Shown here piece by piece: positions 1-7,193 of a DNA stretch of 64,000 nucleotides (position 1 is the first letter of the stretch; each line of letters opens with the position of its first letter). The notes below the pieces were generated by a model. The model made no database searches. It had not been told where the DNA came from and saw only the letters and a program-made list of their open reading frames with translations. Position numbers and translations under genes: made by a program. Origin of the DNA: Proteiniborus ethanoligenes (GTDB lineage: Bacteria; Bacillota; Clostridia; Tissierellales; Proteiniboraceae); NCBI RefSeq assembly GCF_900107485.1, contig NZ_FNQE01000004.1, positions 1-64,000 on the forward strand, read 5' to 3'.

Positions 1-124
1 TGCTGAATACATGAAATCATATAATAAAATCAGAATTCATGGTTCCTTAGGATATATTCCTCCATCGGAATTCTATCAAAGAACCCTAGAAGGAACAGCA
101 AAGCCTTTAATAGTCAAACTTTAA
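1..124 (+). CDS. IS3-family transposase OrfB, C-terminal end (partial)
   Basis: Only the last 40 residues are in the window, in the frame starting at base 2 and stopping with TAA at 122-124. The peptide contains HGSLGYIPPSEFYQ, the hallmark C-terminus of IS3-family OrfB integrase-core (DDE, rve) transposases, in which strand transfer of the element is catalysed. The catalytic residues lie upstream of the window. The element continues to about 319, where a typical IS3 right terminus is visible, so it is probably a full copy entering from the left. Confidence 0.85.
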   Translation, partial: AEYMKSYNKIRIHGSLGYIPPSEFYQRTLEGTAKPLIVKL

Positions 125-254
125 TGTTTTTCGCTTAAGAGAAGCACACATAAATATTTAGCTGAAATCAAGGGCCTGCGGTAGCAGGGGCGTAGCCTTT
201 ACCCTTGATGAGGATAAATATTTATGTATAATAAAAAAAGCGAAAAAGCATTAA
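121..254 (+). other. Long multi-level hairpin in the IS3 3' non-coding tail
   Basis: Four nested or stacked pairings are visible: 121-136 with 238-254 (one bulge), 148-160 with 215-227 (13 bp perfect), 167-174 with 202-209 (8 bp perfect), and a small inner hairpin CTGC-GGTA-GCAG near 176-187. It begins on the transposase stop codon and lies inside the element. It could be a folded RNA 3' end, a terminator-like block to transcription, or a DNA structure. No named RNA family was recognised. Confidence 0.6.
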
Positions 255-289
255 AATATAAGGAACTAAGAAAAAGAAAGTATTCGTGA

Positions 290-319
290 GTTTTTGTCCA
301 ATATTAAGGGGTCAATCCG
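290..319 (+). mobile_element. Right terminus of the IS3-family element
   Basis: The string TTTTTGTCCAATATTAAGGG followed by GTCAATCC resembles the terminal inverted repeats of IS3/IS150-group elements. It ends exactly where the 11-bp repeat array begins at 320. The matching left end is outside the window, so the boundary is inferred. Confidence 0.6.
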
Positions 320-517
320 GTTTAACGATAGTTTAACGATAGTTTAACGATAGTTTAACGGTAGTGTAACGATTGTTTAACGATTGTTTAACGATTGTTT
401 AACTACTGTTTAACTACTGTTCAACTACTGTTCAACTACTGTTTAACTACTGTTCAACTACTGTTCAACTACTGTTCAACTACTGTTCAACTACTGTTCA
501 ACTACTGTTCAACTAAC
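320..517. repeat. 11-bp tandem repeat array 1 (18 units)
   Basis: Eighteen consecutive 11-bp units run without a gap. They change in order from GTTTAACGATA through GTTTAACGATT to GTTTAACTACT and GTTCAACTACT, ending in a GTTCAACTAAC unit. The period is close to one helical turn. It sits between the IS3 end and the terminator of the DUF2922 gene. Confidence 0.95.
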
Positions 518-602
518 AACTACCATTTTTCACCCTGAGACATGCAGTATAATCTTTGCTTGCAAAGGTCCTATCCCGAGGGATCTCACTTTCTCTTTAT
601 CT

Positions 603-633
603 AAACAGGGACAGCATAAATCTGTCCCTGTTT
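603..633 (-). terminator. Hairpin downstream of the DUF2922 gene
   Basis: An 11-bp perfect stem (AAACAGGGACA with TGTCCCTGTTT) lies just past the stop of the minus-strand DUF2922 gene. The T-run after it is weak, so it is a probable rather than certain terminator. Confidence 0.6.
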
Positions 634-638
634 GTTTA

Positions 639-860
639 CTATGCTAGCTCTAGTTCTTGAACTTCTGTGCTTATGATCTTAGCTGAAACTAGTTCAACTA
701 AACCTCCATCACCTGTGTCAAAGACATCCATGGCTACTATATTTTCCATTGCAGCTTTTACTTCTACATTTGTAACAGTATCTCTAGGATTGTCTAGGGT
801 AATTTTACTGTTTTTACTTGCTTGGTTTTTAAATGTCATTTCAAGTTTTCTTTTAATCAT
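639..860 (-). CDS. DUF2922 family protein
   Basis: A 73-residue acidic protein with the look of the DUF2922 family: an N-terminal K-x-L-x-M-x-F-K segment, a central run about a ring of Asn/Asp-Pro-Arg, and a GDGGLVELVSAKII segment. The function of the family is unknown. The ATG at 860 follows a good GAGGAGGTGAAAAC ribosome site. It lies 84 bases downstream of the DUF1659 gene on the same strand; these two families are habitually paired in Bacillota, so one transcript is likely. A hairpin follows at 603-633. Family assignment is from sequence resemblance only. Confidence 0.8.
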   Translation of the reverse strand: MIKRKLEMTFKNQASKNSKITLDNPRDTVTNVEVKAAMENIVAMDVFDTGDGGLVELVSAKIISTEVQELELA

Positions 861-944
861 GTTTTCACCTCCTCTTTTAGTTTTAGTCAGAGGACATAGT
901 TAGAGTTAAAGCTACATCCTCTGCTGGTTTAGACTATCTACATT

Positions 945-1169
945 TTAGGCTTGTGTAAGCTCTACTTCGTCTAGTCTCTTAACTGCTATAAGTGGCATAT
1001 CCTGTAGGTCTGCTAGGGATGTTGCAACTGAAAACAGATTGTCGTTTACTGCATCAATCTTTACCTTTGAGAAGGTTTTAGACTTCACTACTGGATCCCC
1101 TTTCCCATTAACTCCTCCATCAAACTGTAATTTAAGTTTTGAATCTTTTACTATTGTGTTTACTGGCAT
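945..1169 (-). CDS. DUF1659 family protein
   Basis: A 74-residue protein beginning MPVNTIVKDSKLKLQFDGG, a start typical of DUF1659. The function is unknown. The ATG at 1169 is preferred over an in-frame start at 1202 because AAAGGAGGTGAAAAT lies directly before it. It is the first gene of a two-gene unit with the DUF2922 gene. Both small genes are enclosed by the 11-bp repeat arrays at 320-517 and 1365-1452, which is unusual for this otherwise common pair. Confidence 0.8.
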   Translation of the reverse strand: MPVNTIVKDSKLKLQFDGGVNGKGDPVVKSKTFSKVKIDAVNDNLFSVATSLADLQDMPLIAVKRLDEVELTQA

Positions 1170-1364
1170 ATTTTCACCTCCTTTTCTTGGATTGGGTTGC
1201 ATAAGATATACTTTTGCCTAAACTACTATTTTTTGAGAAGCTTCTCTGTGTTCTACCGGTAACCTAATAATAATCTATTTAGATAAAAGAATTAAATCAG
1301 GAGTTAGAGTAGAGTCATGGAAAAGATAATTAAGAGTTAAGGATTAAGAATTTCAATAACAGTA
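1170..1364. promoter_or_regulatory. Leader/promoter region of the DUF1659-DUF2922 unit
   Basis: This AT-rich stretch lies upstream of the minus-strand DUF1659 start. It should hold its promoter, but I could not single out one convincing -35/-10 pair. No open frame worth calling is present. Confidence 0.35.
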
Positions 1365-1452
1365 GTGGAACGATTGTTAAACGATTGTTTAACGATTGTT
1401 CAACTACTGTTTAACTACTGTTTAACTACTGTTTAACTACTGTTTAACTAAC
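1365..1452. repeat. 11-bp tandem repeat array 2 (8 units)
   Basis: Eight units with the same period, orientation and order of variants as array 1: GATT-type units first, then TACT-type units, and the same terminal GTTTAACTAACAACTA junction. It ends 20 bases before the metK terminator. The shared order suggests array 1 and array 2 descend from one ancestor and then changed in copy number. Confidence 0.95.
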
Positions 1453-1471
1453 AACTAATATCTAAATAAAA

Positions 1472-1516
1472 AAGGAGAAGTGCAAAAGTCATAGTTAGAC
1501 TTTTGTACTTCTCCTT
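1472..1516 (-). terminator. metK terminator
   Basis: A 19-bp stem with one G-T pair (AAGGAGAAGTGCAAAAGTC with its partner at 1498-1516) lies directly past the metK stop codon and is flanked by A/T runs on both sides. Confidence 0.85.
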
Positions 1517-1530
1517 GAGTTTTAAATATT

Positions 1531-2718
1531 TTATTCTCCTAAGCCCTCACTTCTAAGTAGGCTTGCTTTGTCTGTTTTTTCCCATGGAAGGTCTAAGTCA
1601 TTTCTTCCGAAATGTCCATATGCAGCAACCTGTCTATAAATAGGTCTCCTTAAATCTAAATCTCTTATAATTGCTGCTGGTCTTAAATCAAAATGCTTAC
1701 TAATAAGCTCTTCTATTTTACTTTCTTCTATTTTATTAGTGCCAAAGGTATCTACCAATACTGATATAGGCTTTGCAACTCCTATTGCATATGCAAGCTG
1801 AACCTCACATTTGTCTGCAAGTCCTGCTGCTATAATATTCTTTGCCACATATCTAGCCGCATAAGCTGCTGATCTATCAACCTTTGTTGGATCCTTACCT
1901 GAAAATGCTCCTCCACCATGTCTAGCATATCCGCCATAAGTATCTACTATTATCTTTCTACCTGTAAGCCCTGCATCTCCTTGAGGTCCTCCTATTACGA
2001 ATCTTCCAGTAGGATTTATATAATACTTAGTTTCGCTATCTATAAGATTTGAAGGGATTATTTTTGATATTACATGCTCCCTAATGTCCTTTTCTATAGT
2101 CTTTATATCTACCTCTGGACTGTGCTGAGTAGATACTACTATAGCATCTACCCTTACAGGCTTATTCCCATGGTATTCAACTGTTACCTGTGTCTTTCCA
2201 TCAGGTCTTAGATAGTCAAGAGTACCATTTTTTCTAACCTCAGATAATCTTCTAGCCAGTTTATGAGCTAGAGAAATAGGTAGGGGCATTAGCTCTGGAG
2301 TTTCATTACATGCGAAGCCAAACATTATTCCCTGGTCTCCAGCACCAGTTATATCAAGAGCATCAGTTTTTTCATTTCTATGCTCTAAGGCTTCATTTAC
2401 TCCCATGGCGATATCAGTAGATTGCTCATCTATAGATGTAAGCACTGCACAAGTATCGCAATCAAAGCCATACTTGGCTCTAGTATAACCTATTTCCTCA
2501 ATAGTTTGTCTAACTACTTTGGGAATATCCACATAGCAATGAGTAGATATTTCTCCAGCCACAAGTACTAGTCCTGTAGTTACTGAGGTTTCACAAGCTA
2601 CTCTAGCTTCTGGATCGCACTGGAGTATTGCATCTAGTATCCCGTCTGATATCTGATCACATATTTTATCTGGATGACCTTCAGTCACTGATTCTGAAGT
2701 AAATAACCATTTTTTCAT
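1531..2718 (-). CDS. metK: S-adenosylmethionine synthetase
   Basis: A cytoplasmic enzyme that makes S-adenosylmethionine from methionine and ATP. The 395 residues match the usual family length. Visible motifs are [14 protein letters not shown] at about residues 12-25 (ATP/metal binding), [10 protein letters not shown] near 122-131, and the glycine-rich [16 protein letters not shown] loop near 265-280. The ATG at 2718 is preceded by CTAGGAGGT. A SAM-I riboswitch with terminator precedes it at 2822-2968 and a consensus promoter lies at 2997-3025, so synthesis should fall when the product accumulates. It appears to be transcribed alone. Confidence 0.98.
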   Translation of the reverse strand: MKKWLFTSESVTEGHPDKICDQISDGILDAILQCDPEARVACETSVTTGLVLVAGEISTHCYVDIPKVVRQTIEEIGYTRAKYGFDCDTCAVLTSIDEQSTDIAMGVNEALEHRNEKTDALDITGAGDQGIMFGFACNETPELMPLPISLAHKLARRLSEVRKNGTLDYLRPDGKTQVTVEYHGNKPVRVDAIVVSTQHSPEVDIKTIEKDIREHVISKIIPSNLIDSETKYYINPTGRFVIGGPQGDAGLTGRKIIVDTYGGYARHGGGAFSGKDPTKVDRSAAYAARYVAKNIIAAGLADKCEVQLAYAIGVAKPISVLVDTFGTNKIEESKIEELISKHFDLRPAAIIRDLDLRRPIYRQVAAYGHFGRNDLDLPWEKTDKASLLRSEGLGE

Positions 2719-2821
2719 AATTTTTAACCTCCTAGTTTTTTTATAATCCTATTGTTTACATATTGTTGTCAATATATTTTATGTCACAGAGATATCCTTG
2801 CCTGTTTATTGTAGCTCCAAA

Positions 2822-2846
2822 TAAAAAACCTCTTCAAAAGAAGAGG
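2822..2846 (-). terminator. Expression-platform terminator of the SAM riboswitch
   Basis: On the minus strand a CCTCTTC-GAAGAGG stem with a four-base loop is followed by six T residues. It lies between the aptamer and metK, as expected for transcriptional control. Confidence 0.9.
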
Positions 2847-2862
2847 TATAATTGGCATCAAA

Positions 2863-2968
2863 CCTCATCTTTCAGAATTTACATTCTGTAGGATTTAGCA
2901 CCTCATAACTAAAAGTTATCGGTTGCTGGGCTTCACAGGGCCTATTCCCTCCACCACTCTTAATAAGG
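2863..2968 (-). ncRNA. SAM-I (S-box) riboswitch aptamer
   Basis: The minus strand carries the conserved S-box blocks in order: CTTATTAAGAG, GGTGGAGGGAATAGGCCC, TGTGAAGCCCAGCAACC, GGTGCTAAATCC and the closing AAAGATGAGG. Binding of S-adenosylmethionine is known to favour the downstream terminator in this class. It stands upstream of metK, the classic target. Confidence 0.95.
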
Positions 2969-2996
2969 TAAATTTATTCTTTTTTATAACAAAAAT

Positions 2997-3025
2997 ATAC
3001 TACCACATTTGTTATTATGTGTCAA
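2997..3025 (-). promoter_or_regulatory. metK promoter
   Basis: A perfect TTGACA (3020-3025) and TAGTAT (2997-3002) are separated by 17 bases on the minus strand, about 30 bases before the aptamer. Confidence 0.8.
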
Positions 3026-3034
3026 ACATTGTTT

Positions 3035-3505
3035 TCAAAAAATGACTGTTACTTGATGACTTAAAAATAAAACAATAATTCCAGATGTAATAACACCAGA
3101 AACAATAGCTAAAATTGCATACTTAAACCTTATATTAAATAGAGTAGCAGCTACACATCCTGTATATGCTCCCGTTGTTGGTAAAGGAATAGCCACAAGG
3201 ATATATAGTCCTAACACACTGTATTTCACTATGTTATTACTTTTTCTTAAGGTTCTTCTTTTAATCCACTTAATAAATTCGCCTACTATCCTTACATCCT
3301 CTAGTGCAGCAAATAAAGGTCTAAGTATAAGCAATAGAAAAGGTACAGGCAGGCAGTTTCCAATGATACTTATAATAGTACTATGTAAAGGGCTAAATCC
3401 TATGGATATACCTAATGGTATAGCTCCCCTCAGTTCAGATATGGGAGCTGCCGCAATCATCATTACTATAAATTCCTCTTTAATAAATTCTAATATTTCT
3501 CCCAT
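3035..3505 (-). CDS. Small multi-drug export family membrane protein
   Basis: A 156-residue integral membrane protein of the small multi-drug export family (COG2426 type). Signatures are the PISELRGAIPLGISIGFSP segment after the first membrane span, a basic central loop (KWIKRRTLRKSNN), and the VAIPLPTTGAYTG segment. About four or five hydrophobic spans are visible. Transport activity is not well established for the family. The start at 3505 has a weak GGGGGAAT ribosome site. A second member lies at 59079-59570, and a tail fragment of that copy at 54251-54326. Confidence 0.85.
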   Translation of the reverse strand: MGEILEFIKEEFIVMMIAAAPISELRGAIPLGISIGFSPLHSTIISIIGNCLPVPFLLLILRPLFAALEDVRIVGEFIKWIKRRTLRKSNNIVKYSVLGLYILVAIPLPTTGAYTGCVAATLFNIRFKYAILAIVSGVITSGIIVLFLSHQVTVIF

Positions 3506-3703
3506 AATTCCCCCTAGTAATTATGAATAAAATTCATCTTATTATTATTATATAGCAAAGGCTAGTATTATAGAAGATTTTTCAAAACTAATATAATTTG
3601 TGTTTTATCAATCTTTCACTAGAAATGAAGCGAATTTTAAAGCTTCTCTCTTATTATTATAGAAAAATAGCTCATTATAGTACAATAAGACCTAATTGAC
3701 CAA
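3506..3703. other. AT-rich intergenic stretch
   Basis: This stretch holds the minus-strand promoter region of the small membrane protein and a short GAAGC/GCTTC hairpin near 3628-3646. I see no gene in it. Confidence 0.4.
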
Positions 3704-3732
3704 TTGCAATAACTCTACTTATAAACTATACT
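3704..3732 (+). promoter_or_regulatory. Candidate tRNA-Pro promoter
   Basis: TTGCAA (3704-3709) and TATACT (3727-3732) with a 17-base spacer would start transcription about 10 bases before the tRNA. An overlapping TATAAT at 3732-3737 has no well-placed -35. Confidence 0.5.
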
Positions 3733-3749
3733 ATAATAGTAACAATTTT

Positions 3750-3826
3750 CGGGGTGTAGCGCAGTTTGGTAGCGCACGTGGTTTGGGACCATGGGGCCGG
3801 GGGTTCGAGTCCTCTCACCCCGACCA
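3750..3826 (+). tRNA. tRNA-Pro (anticodon TGG)
   Basis: A complete 77-base cloverleaf. The acceptor stem pairs CGGGGTG with CACCCCG, the anticodon loop TTTGGGA gives TGG, the T-loop GGTTCGAGTCC is present, and the 3' CCA is encoded. It stands alone, followed by a strong terminator. Confidence 0.97.
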
Positions 3827-3829
3827 GTT

Positions 3830-3865
3830 AAGCTGAGATGATTCAATCATCTCAGCTTTTTTATT
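3830..3865 (+). terminator. tRNA-Pro terminator
   Basis: A 14-bp perfect stem (AAGCTGAGATGATT with AATCATCTCAGCTT) separated by a single C is followed by a run of T. Confidence 0.9.
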
Positions 3866-4176
3866 TTATCATGGAAAACATTTCTTAAGATTACATAATT
3901 GTAATCTATTTGTAATGCAAATATAATCTATAGAACCTTCCAAATACTATATAATTATAGATGGAGAGCCTTGCCTCTGATTAAAATCATAATTTTAAAA
4001 TCTACACAGGGAACTTTTTTCACGGTTCCAAGTCTAACCTAATGCTATCTTAATTTTATGGCAAACATCTAAGGTTGCCTGCCCAATCTATTTCAACATC
4101 AAAGGCTTTTACAAACATACTAATGATAAGGTCTCTATATTACTTGATAACAAAACAAAAGAGAGGTGTATGCACA
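3866..4176. promoter_or_regulatory. Leader of the phosphodiester glycosidase gene
   Basis: About 310 bases without a gene, upstream of the ATG at 4177. It contains a GGAAC...GGTTCC pairing near 4011-4030 and a GGCAAAC...GTTGCC pairing near 4061-4080, so the leader RNA may fold. I compared it with riboswitch classes I know (c-di-AMP, c-di-GMP, SAM) and found no convincing match. Confidence 0.35.
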
Positions 4177-6993
4177 ATGAACAGATACATAAAAAACTTA
4201 ATAATAGGAGTTTCTTCTTTAGCTATGGTATTTACTAGCTTTACTCCTAGCTTTGCAAACAAACCCTTTATCATACACGAAGAAAGGGTGTCTGAAAATA
4301 TTTCAAGTGGTGTTATCCACGAAAGCATTAAGCAGTTTAATGCCAAAGGCTGGTGGAACATCAATGTGCTTAGAGTAAATCTTGATGATGAATATACAGA
4401 CATAAAGGCTCTTTTCGCCCAAAATGGGATATCAAAGCGCGAAAGACTAACGGATATGATGAAAGTTTCAAACGCTGTCGCTGGAATAAATGGAGACTTC
4501 TTCTCAACAATATATAACTCATATCCAGAGGGAGCAGTAGTCCAAAACGGAAAAATGATATCATCACCCTATAATACTTGGAATGATGGTCTACCTGTAT
4601 TTGCAGTGGATAATTATAAAAATCCTTCCATAGGCTTTTGGGATTGGACTATAGGTGCAATAACACAAAGTGGTCAAAGGGTTCCTGTTATCTTTATGAA
4701 CAAGGAAAGCAGAACTCATGAAGAAGTAATAGTTTATGATAAAAACTGGGGTCCATTGTCTCCAGGCAACAAGGTATTTAATGATCTTGTCGAAATAGTT
4801 GTAGTAGATAACTATGTTTCTGATATTAGAATAGGTCAGCCTCCTATGCCTTTCCCTGAAAACGGCTATATCATTGCTGGAAGAGGCAAGGCTGCTGATG
4901 TATTAACAAATAGCTTTCATATAGGAGAATATGTGACTCTTGATATTAACACTACACCTGATTTTAACAATATATCTGCAGCTATAGGTGGAGGAAGTCC
5001 ATTATTAAAGGATGGAATGAAAACTGATTTTAAAATTAATATAAAAGGCGACCATCCAAGAACAGCTATTGGGATTACAAGGGATAGAAAGCAGGTGTTG
5101 ATGGTAACCATAGATGGAAGAGATACATCCTATAAAGGTGTTAGTCAGGAAGTAATGGCAGATATAATGCTCTCCCTGGGAGCAGTAGATGCTATAAACC
5201 TTGATGGTGGTGGCTCTACAACCATGGCAGTAAAGCCTAGCAATGAGGATAATCCAATCATAGTTAACCGTCCCTCTGATGGTAGTGAGAGGAGAATCAC
5301 TAATGGAATAGGTATAACTAGTACAGCTCCAGAAGGTAAATTGAGCTATATTAAGCTATCTACTGATGATGATAATATGTTTGTTGGTACAACTAGAAAA
5401 TTCTATGTCAAAGGCTACGATGAGTACCATAATCCTGTAGATATAGAAGATACGGATGTTCAATTCTTTTTAGATGGTATAAATGGCAGATTTGATGGAA
5501 ATGTGCTTACAGCAAGAAGTAGTGGCGAGGGAACAGTAAAAGCCTTCTACAATAACACACTTGCAGAGATGAAAATTAAGGTTTTTGATGATGTGAAAGA
5601 GCTACAATTAGATATAGATAATTTTGGAGTCGATAAGTCAAGCGAAAAAAATCTTGGCAAAATATATGGTAAAAGTAGTGGAGGCCATGTAGTTCTCATA
5701 GAACCACAGGATATTAATTGGGAAATAATAGGAAATGTTGGCTATGTACAGAATGGAATATTTTATAGTTCTGATAAACCAGCTTCTGGTGCAATAGTAG
5801 CCAGAATAGGTAGTGCAGTTAAGGGTGCACTAGTCACCGTAGGGTTTGAAGAAGTTATGATAAATGACTTTGAGAACCTAGGAGGCCTTAGCTTCCTGTC
5901 CTATCCTCAAGTAGTTACAGGCAGTATAGATCTAAGCTCTGAAAGTGCAGTAGGTGCCAGATCCTTAAAGCTTAGGTACGACTTTACTGGGACTGATGAT
6001 ACTAGAGCAGCATATATTGCACTTGGCGAAGGTGGAGTAGAGCTTAGCAAAAAACCTGAAAAAATTGGTATGTGGGTATATGGTAATGAAAGCAATGGCT
6101 GGTTAAGGGGTCAAATGTCTGATGGAGCAGGGACAACACATAGATTAGATTTTACAACAAATGTAGATTGGAAGGGCTGGAAGTTTGTCACTGCTAATAT
6201 ACCAGCCGAAGCAGTACATCCGATAAAGCTAGAAAGAATATATATTACTGAAATAAATCCAGTAAACAAATATACAGGAGAGCTGTTGATTGATGGACTC
6301 AAGGCAATGTATTCAAAGCCATTCGATGCAGTAAATATTCCTGAATCCACAAAAGTAATAGACGAAAAGCAAAGAACTGTGGATAAAGTAGAAAATGGCT
6401 TCAAATTCTTTATGAGCTTTGGAATAGATAAGCTGGATAATCTGTATAAGATTCAAGTAGCTAAAAATATAAGCAACCAGCTATCTAATAGTAAATATGG
6501 GTTTTTTATGGGTAAAACTGACGAAATCCTCAAAGGCGGAACTAATGCAACTACGGTAGAAATCTCAACTGGATATCAGCCTATTAAAGATAATGGAATA
6601 TTGTTTATCAAGGCTGATAACTCAAAGGGAGGACTCAGACCTTCAAATCCAGAGCAATGGATATGGCTTAAAAATGATTTAGCAAATGCTACTCAAAAAA
6701 ATATAGTCATCACTATGCCAAATCCTATATTCGGTAGTGGTGGATTTACAGATAAGCTTGAAGCTAAGCTATTACATGATACATTAGTTCAATACGAGGA
6801 AAAAGGTAAGGACATATGGGTAGTTTACAACGGAAGCAAAAATCAAGTAGATTTAAGAGATGGAATCAGATATGTTGAATTAGCAAAGCCTAATCTAAAC
6901 AGCACTAGTACTACATTCGATCTAAGACTTTTAGAATTTGCCTATAATAATGGTGAATTAACATATGATTTTGTGCCAATATTTAAAAAGTAG
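4177..6993 (+). CDS. Secreted phosphodiester glycosidase family protein
   Basis: A 938-residue exported protein. Residues 1-27 form a signal peptide ending near SFA. About 110-355 is the phosphodiester glycosidase (NAGPA-like) domain, with AGINGDFFS, AIGITRDRKQ, VTIDGR and the INLDGGGSTTM metal/substrate loop. Ig-like and carbohydrate-binding-like beta regions follow, to about 740. The C-terminal 200 residues resemble the metallophosphoesterase fold often fused to this domain, but I do not see the usual DxH or GNHD ligands. Family members act on sugar phosphodiesters of cell wall or exopolysaccharide. The ATG at 4177 with GAGAGGTG replaces an upstream TTG-type start. A strong terminator follows. 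Confidence 0.85.
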   Translation: MNRYIKNLIIGVSSLAMVFTSFTPSFANKPFIIHEERVSENISSGVIHESIKQFNAKGWWNINVLRVNLDDEYTDIKALFAQNGISKRERLTDMMKVSNAVAGINGDFFSTIYNSYPEGAVVQNGKMISSPYNTWNDGLPVFAVDNYKNPSIGFWDWTIGAITQSGQRVPVIFMNKESRTHEEVIVYDKNWGPLSPGNKVFNDLVEIVVVDNYVSDIRIGQPPMPFPENGYIIAGRGKAADVLTNSFHIGEYVTLDINTTPDFNNISAAIGGGSPLLKDGMKTDFKINIKGDHPRTAIGITRDRKQVLMVTIDGRDTSYKGVSQEVMADIMLSLGAVDAINLDGGGSTTMAVKPSNEDNPIIVNRPSDGSERRITNGIGITSTAPEGKLSYIKLSTDDDNMFVGTTRKFYVKGYDEYHNPVDIEDTDVQFFLDGINGRFDGNVLTARSSGEGTVKAFYNNTLAEMKIKVFDDVKELQLDIDNFGVDKSSEKNLGKIYGKSSGGHVVLIEPQDINWEIIGNVGYVQNGIFYSSDKPASGAIVARIGSAVKGALVTVGFEEVMINDFENLGGLSFLSYPQVVTGSIDLSSESAVGARSLKLRYDFTGTDDTRAAYIALGEGGVELSKKPEKIGMWVYGNESNGWLRGQMSDGAGTTHRLDFTTNVDWKGWKFVTANIPAEAVHPIKLERIYITEINPVNKYTGELLIDGLKAMYSKPFDAVNIPESTKVIDEKQRTVDKVENGFKFFMSFGIDKLDNLYKIQVAKNISNQLSNSKYGFFMGKTDEILKGGTNATTVEISTGYQPIKDNGILFIKADNSKGGLRPSNPEQWIWLKNDLANATQKNIVITMPNPIFGSGGFTDKLEAKLLHDTLVQYEEKGKDIWVVYNGSKNQVDLRDGIRYVELAKPNLNSTSTTFDLRLLEFAYNNGELTYDFVPIFKK

Positions 6994-7157
6994 GGGATAT
7001 CCCCTACTTTTTCACTGTTTCCGTATCTTATTTCTGTATCTAGCTTGTCGTATACATCAGGCCTATCTTCAACTATTCTCATGCTTAGGATTACCCCAAC
7101 AGTTAACATTGTAAGTATAATAACTAGTCCAGTATAGAATATTCTTTTATTCTTCAT
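6942..7157 (-). CDS. Small single-span membrane protein overlapping the convergent gene
   Basis: A 71-residue protein of unknown function: MKNKR start, one hydrophobic span at about residues 7-27, then a charged tail. AAGGAGAGATATTCT directly before the ATG is a good ribosome site, and it lies 36 bases downstream of the SLT/SLH gene on the same strand, so translation is plausible. Its last 52 bases overlap the end of the convergent phosphodiester glycosidase gene and run through the palindromic terminator at 6985-7012, which encodes the KVGDIPYF part. The C-terminus may therefore be recent or accidental. Confidence 0.5.
   Translation of the reverse strand: MKNKRIFYTGLVIILTMLTVGVILSMRIVEDRPDVYDKLDTEIRYGNSEKVGDIPYFLNIGTKSYVNSPLL
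6985..7012 (+). terminator. Bidirectional terminator between convergent genes
   Basis: A 12-bp perfect stem (AAAAAGTAGGGG with CCCCTACTTTTT) and a four-base ATAT loop provides A/T runs on both sides, so it can act in both directions. Confidence 0.9.
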
Positions 7158-7193
7158 AGAATATCTCTCCTTTCACCAGTTATTATTCACTTT

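Noticed and set aside
320-1452. Reading the 11-bp arrays as CRISPR
   Set aside because: The units are contiguous with no spacers, and no cas genes are present.
3866-4176. A riboswitch in the leader of the phosphodiester glycosidase gene
   Set aside because: Short pairings exist, but the conserved blocks of the c-di-AMP, c-di-GMP and SAM classes are not found.
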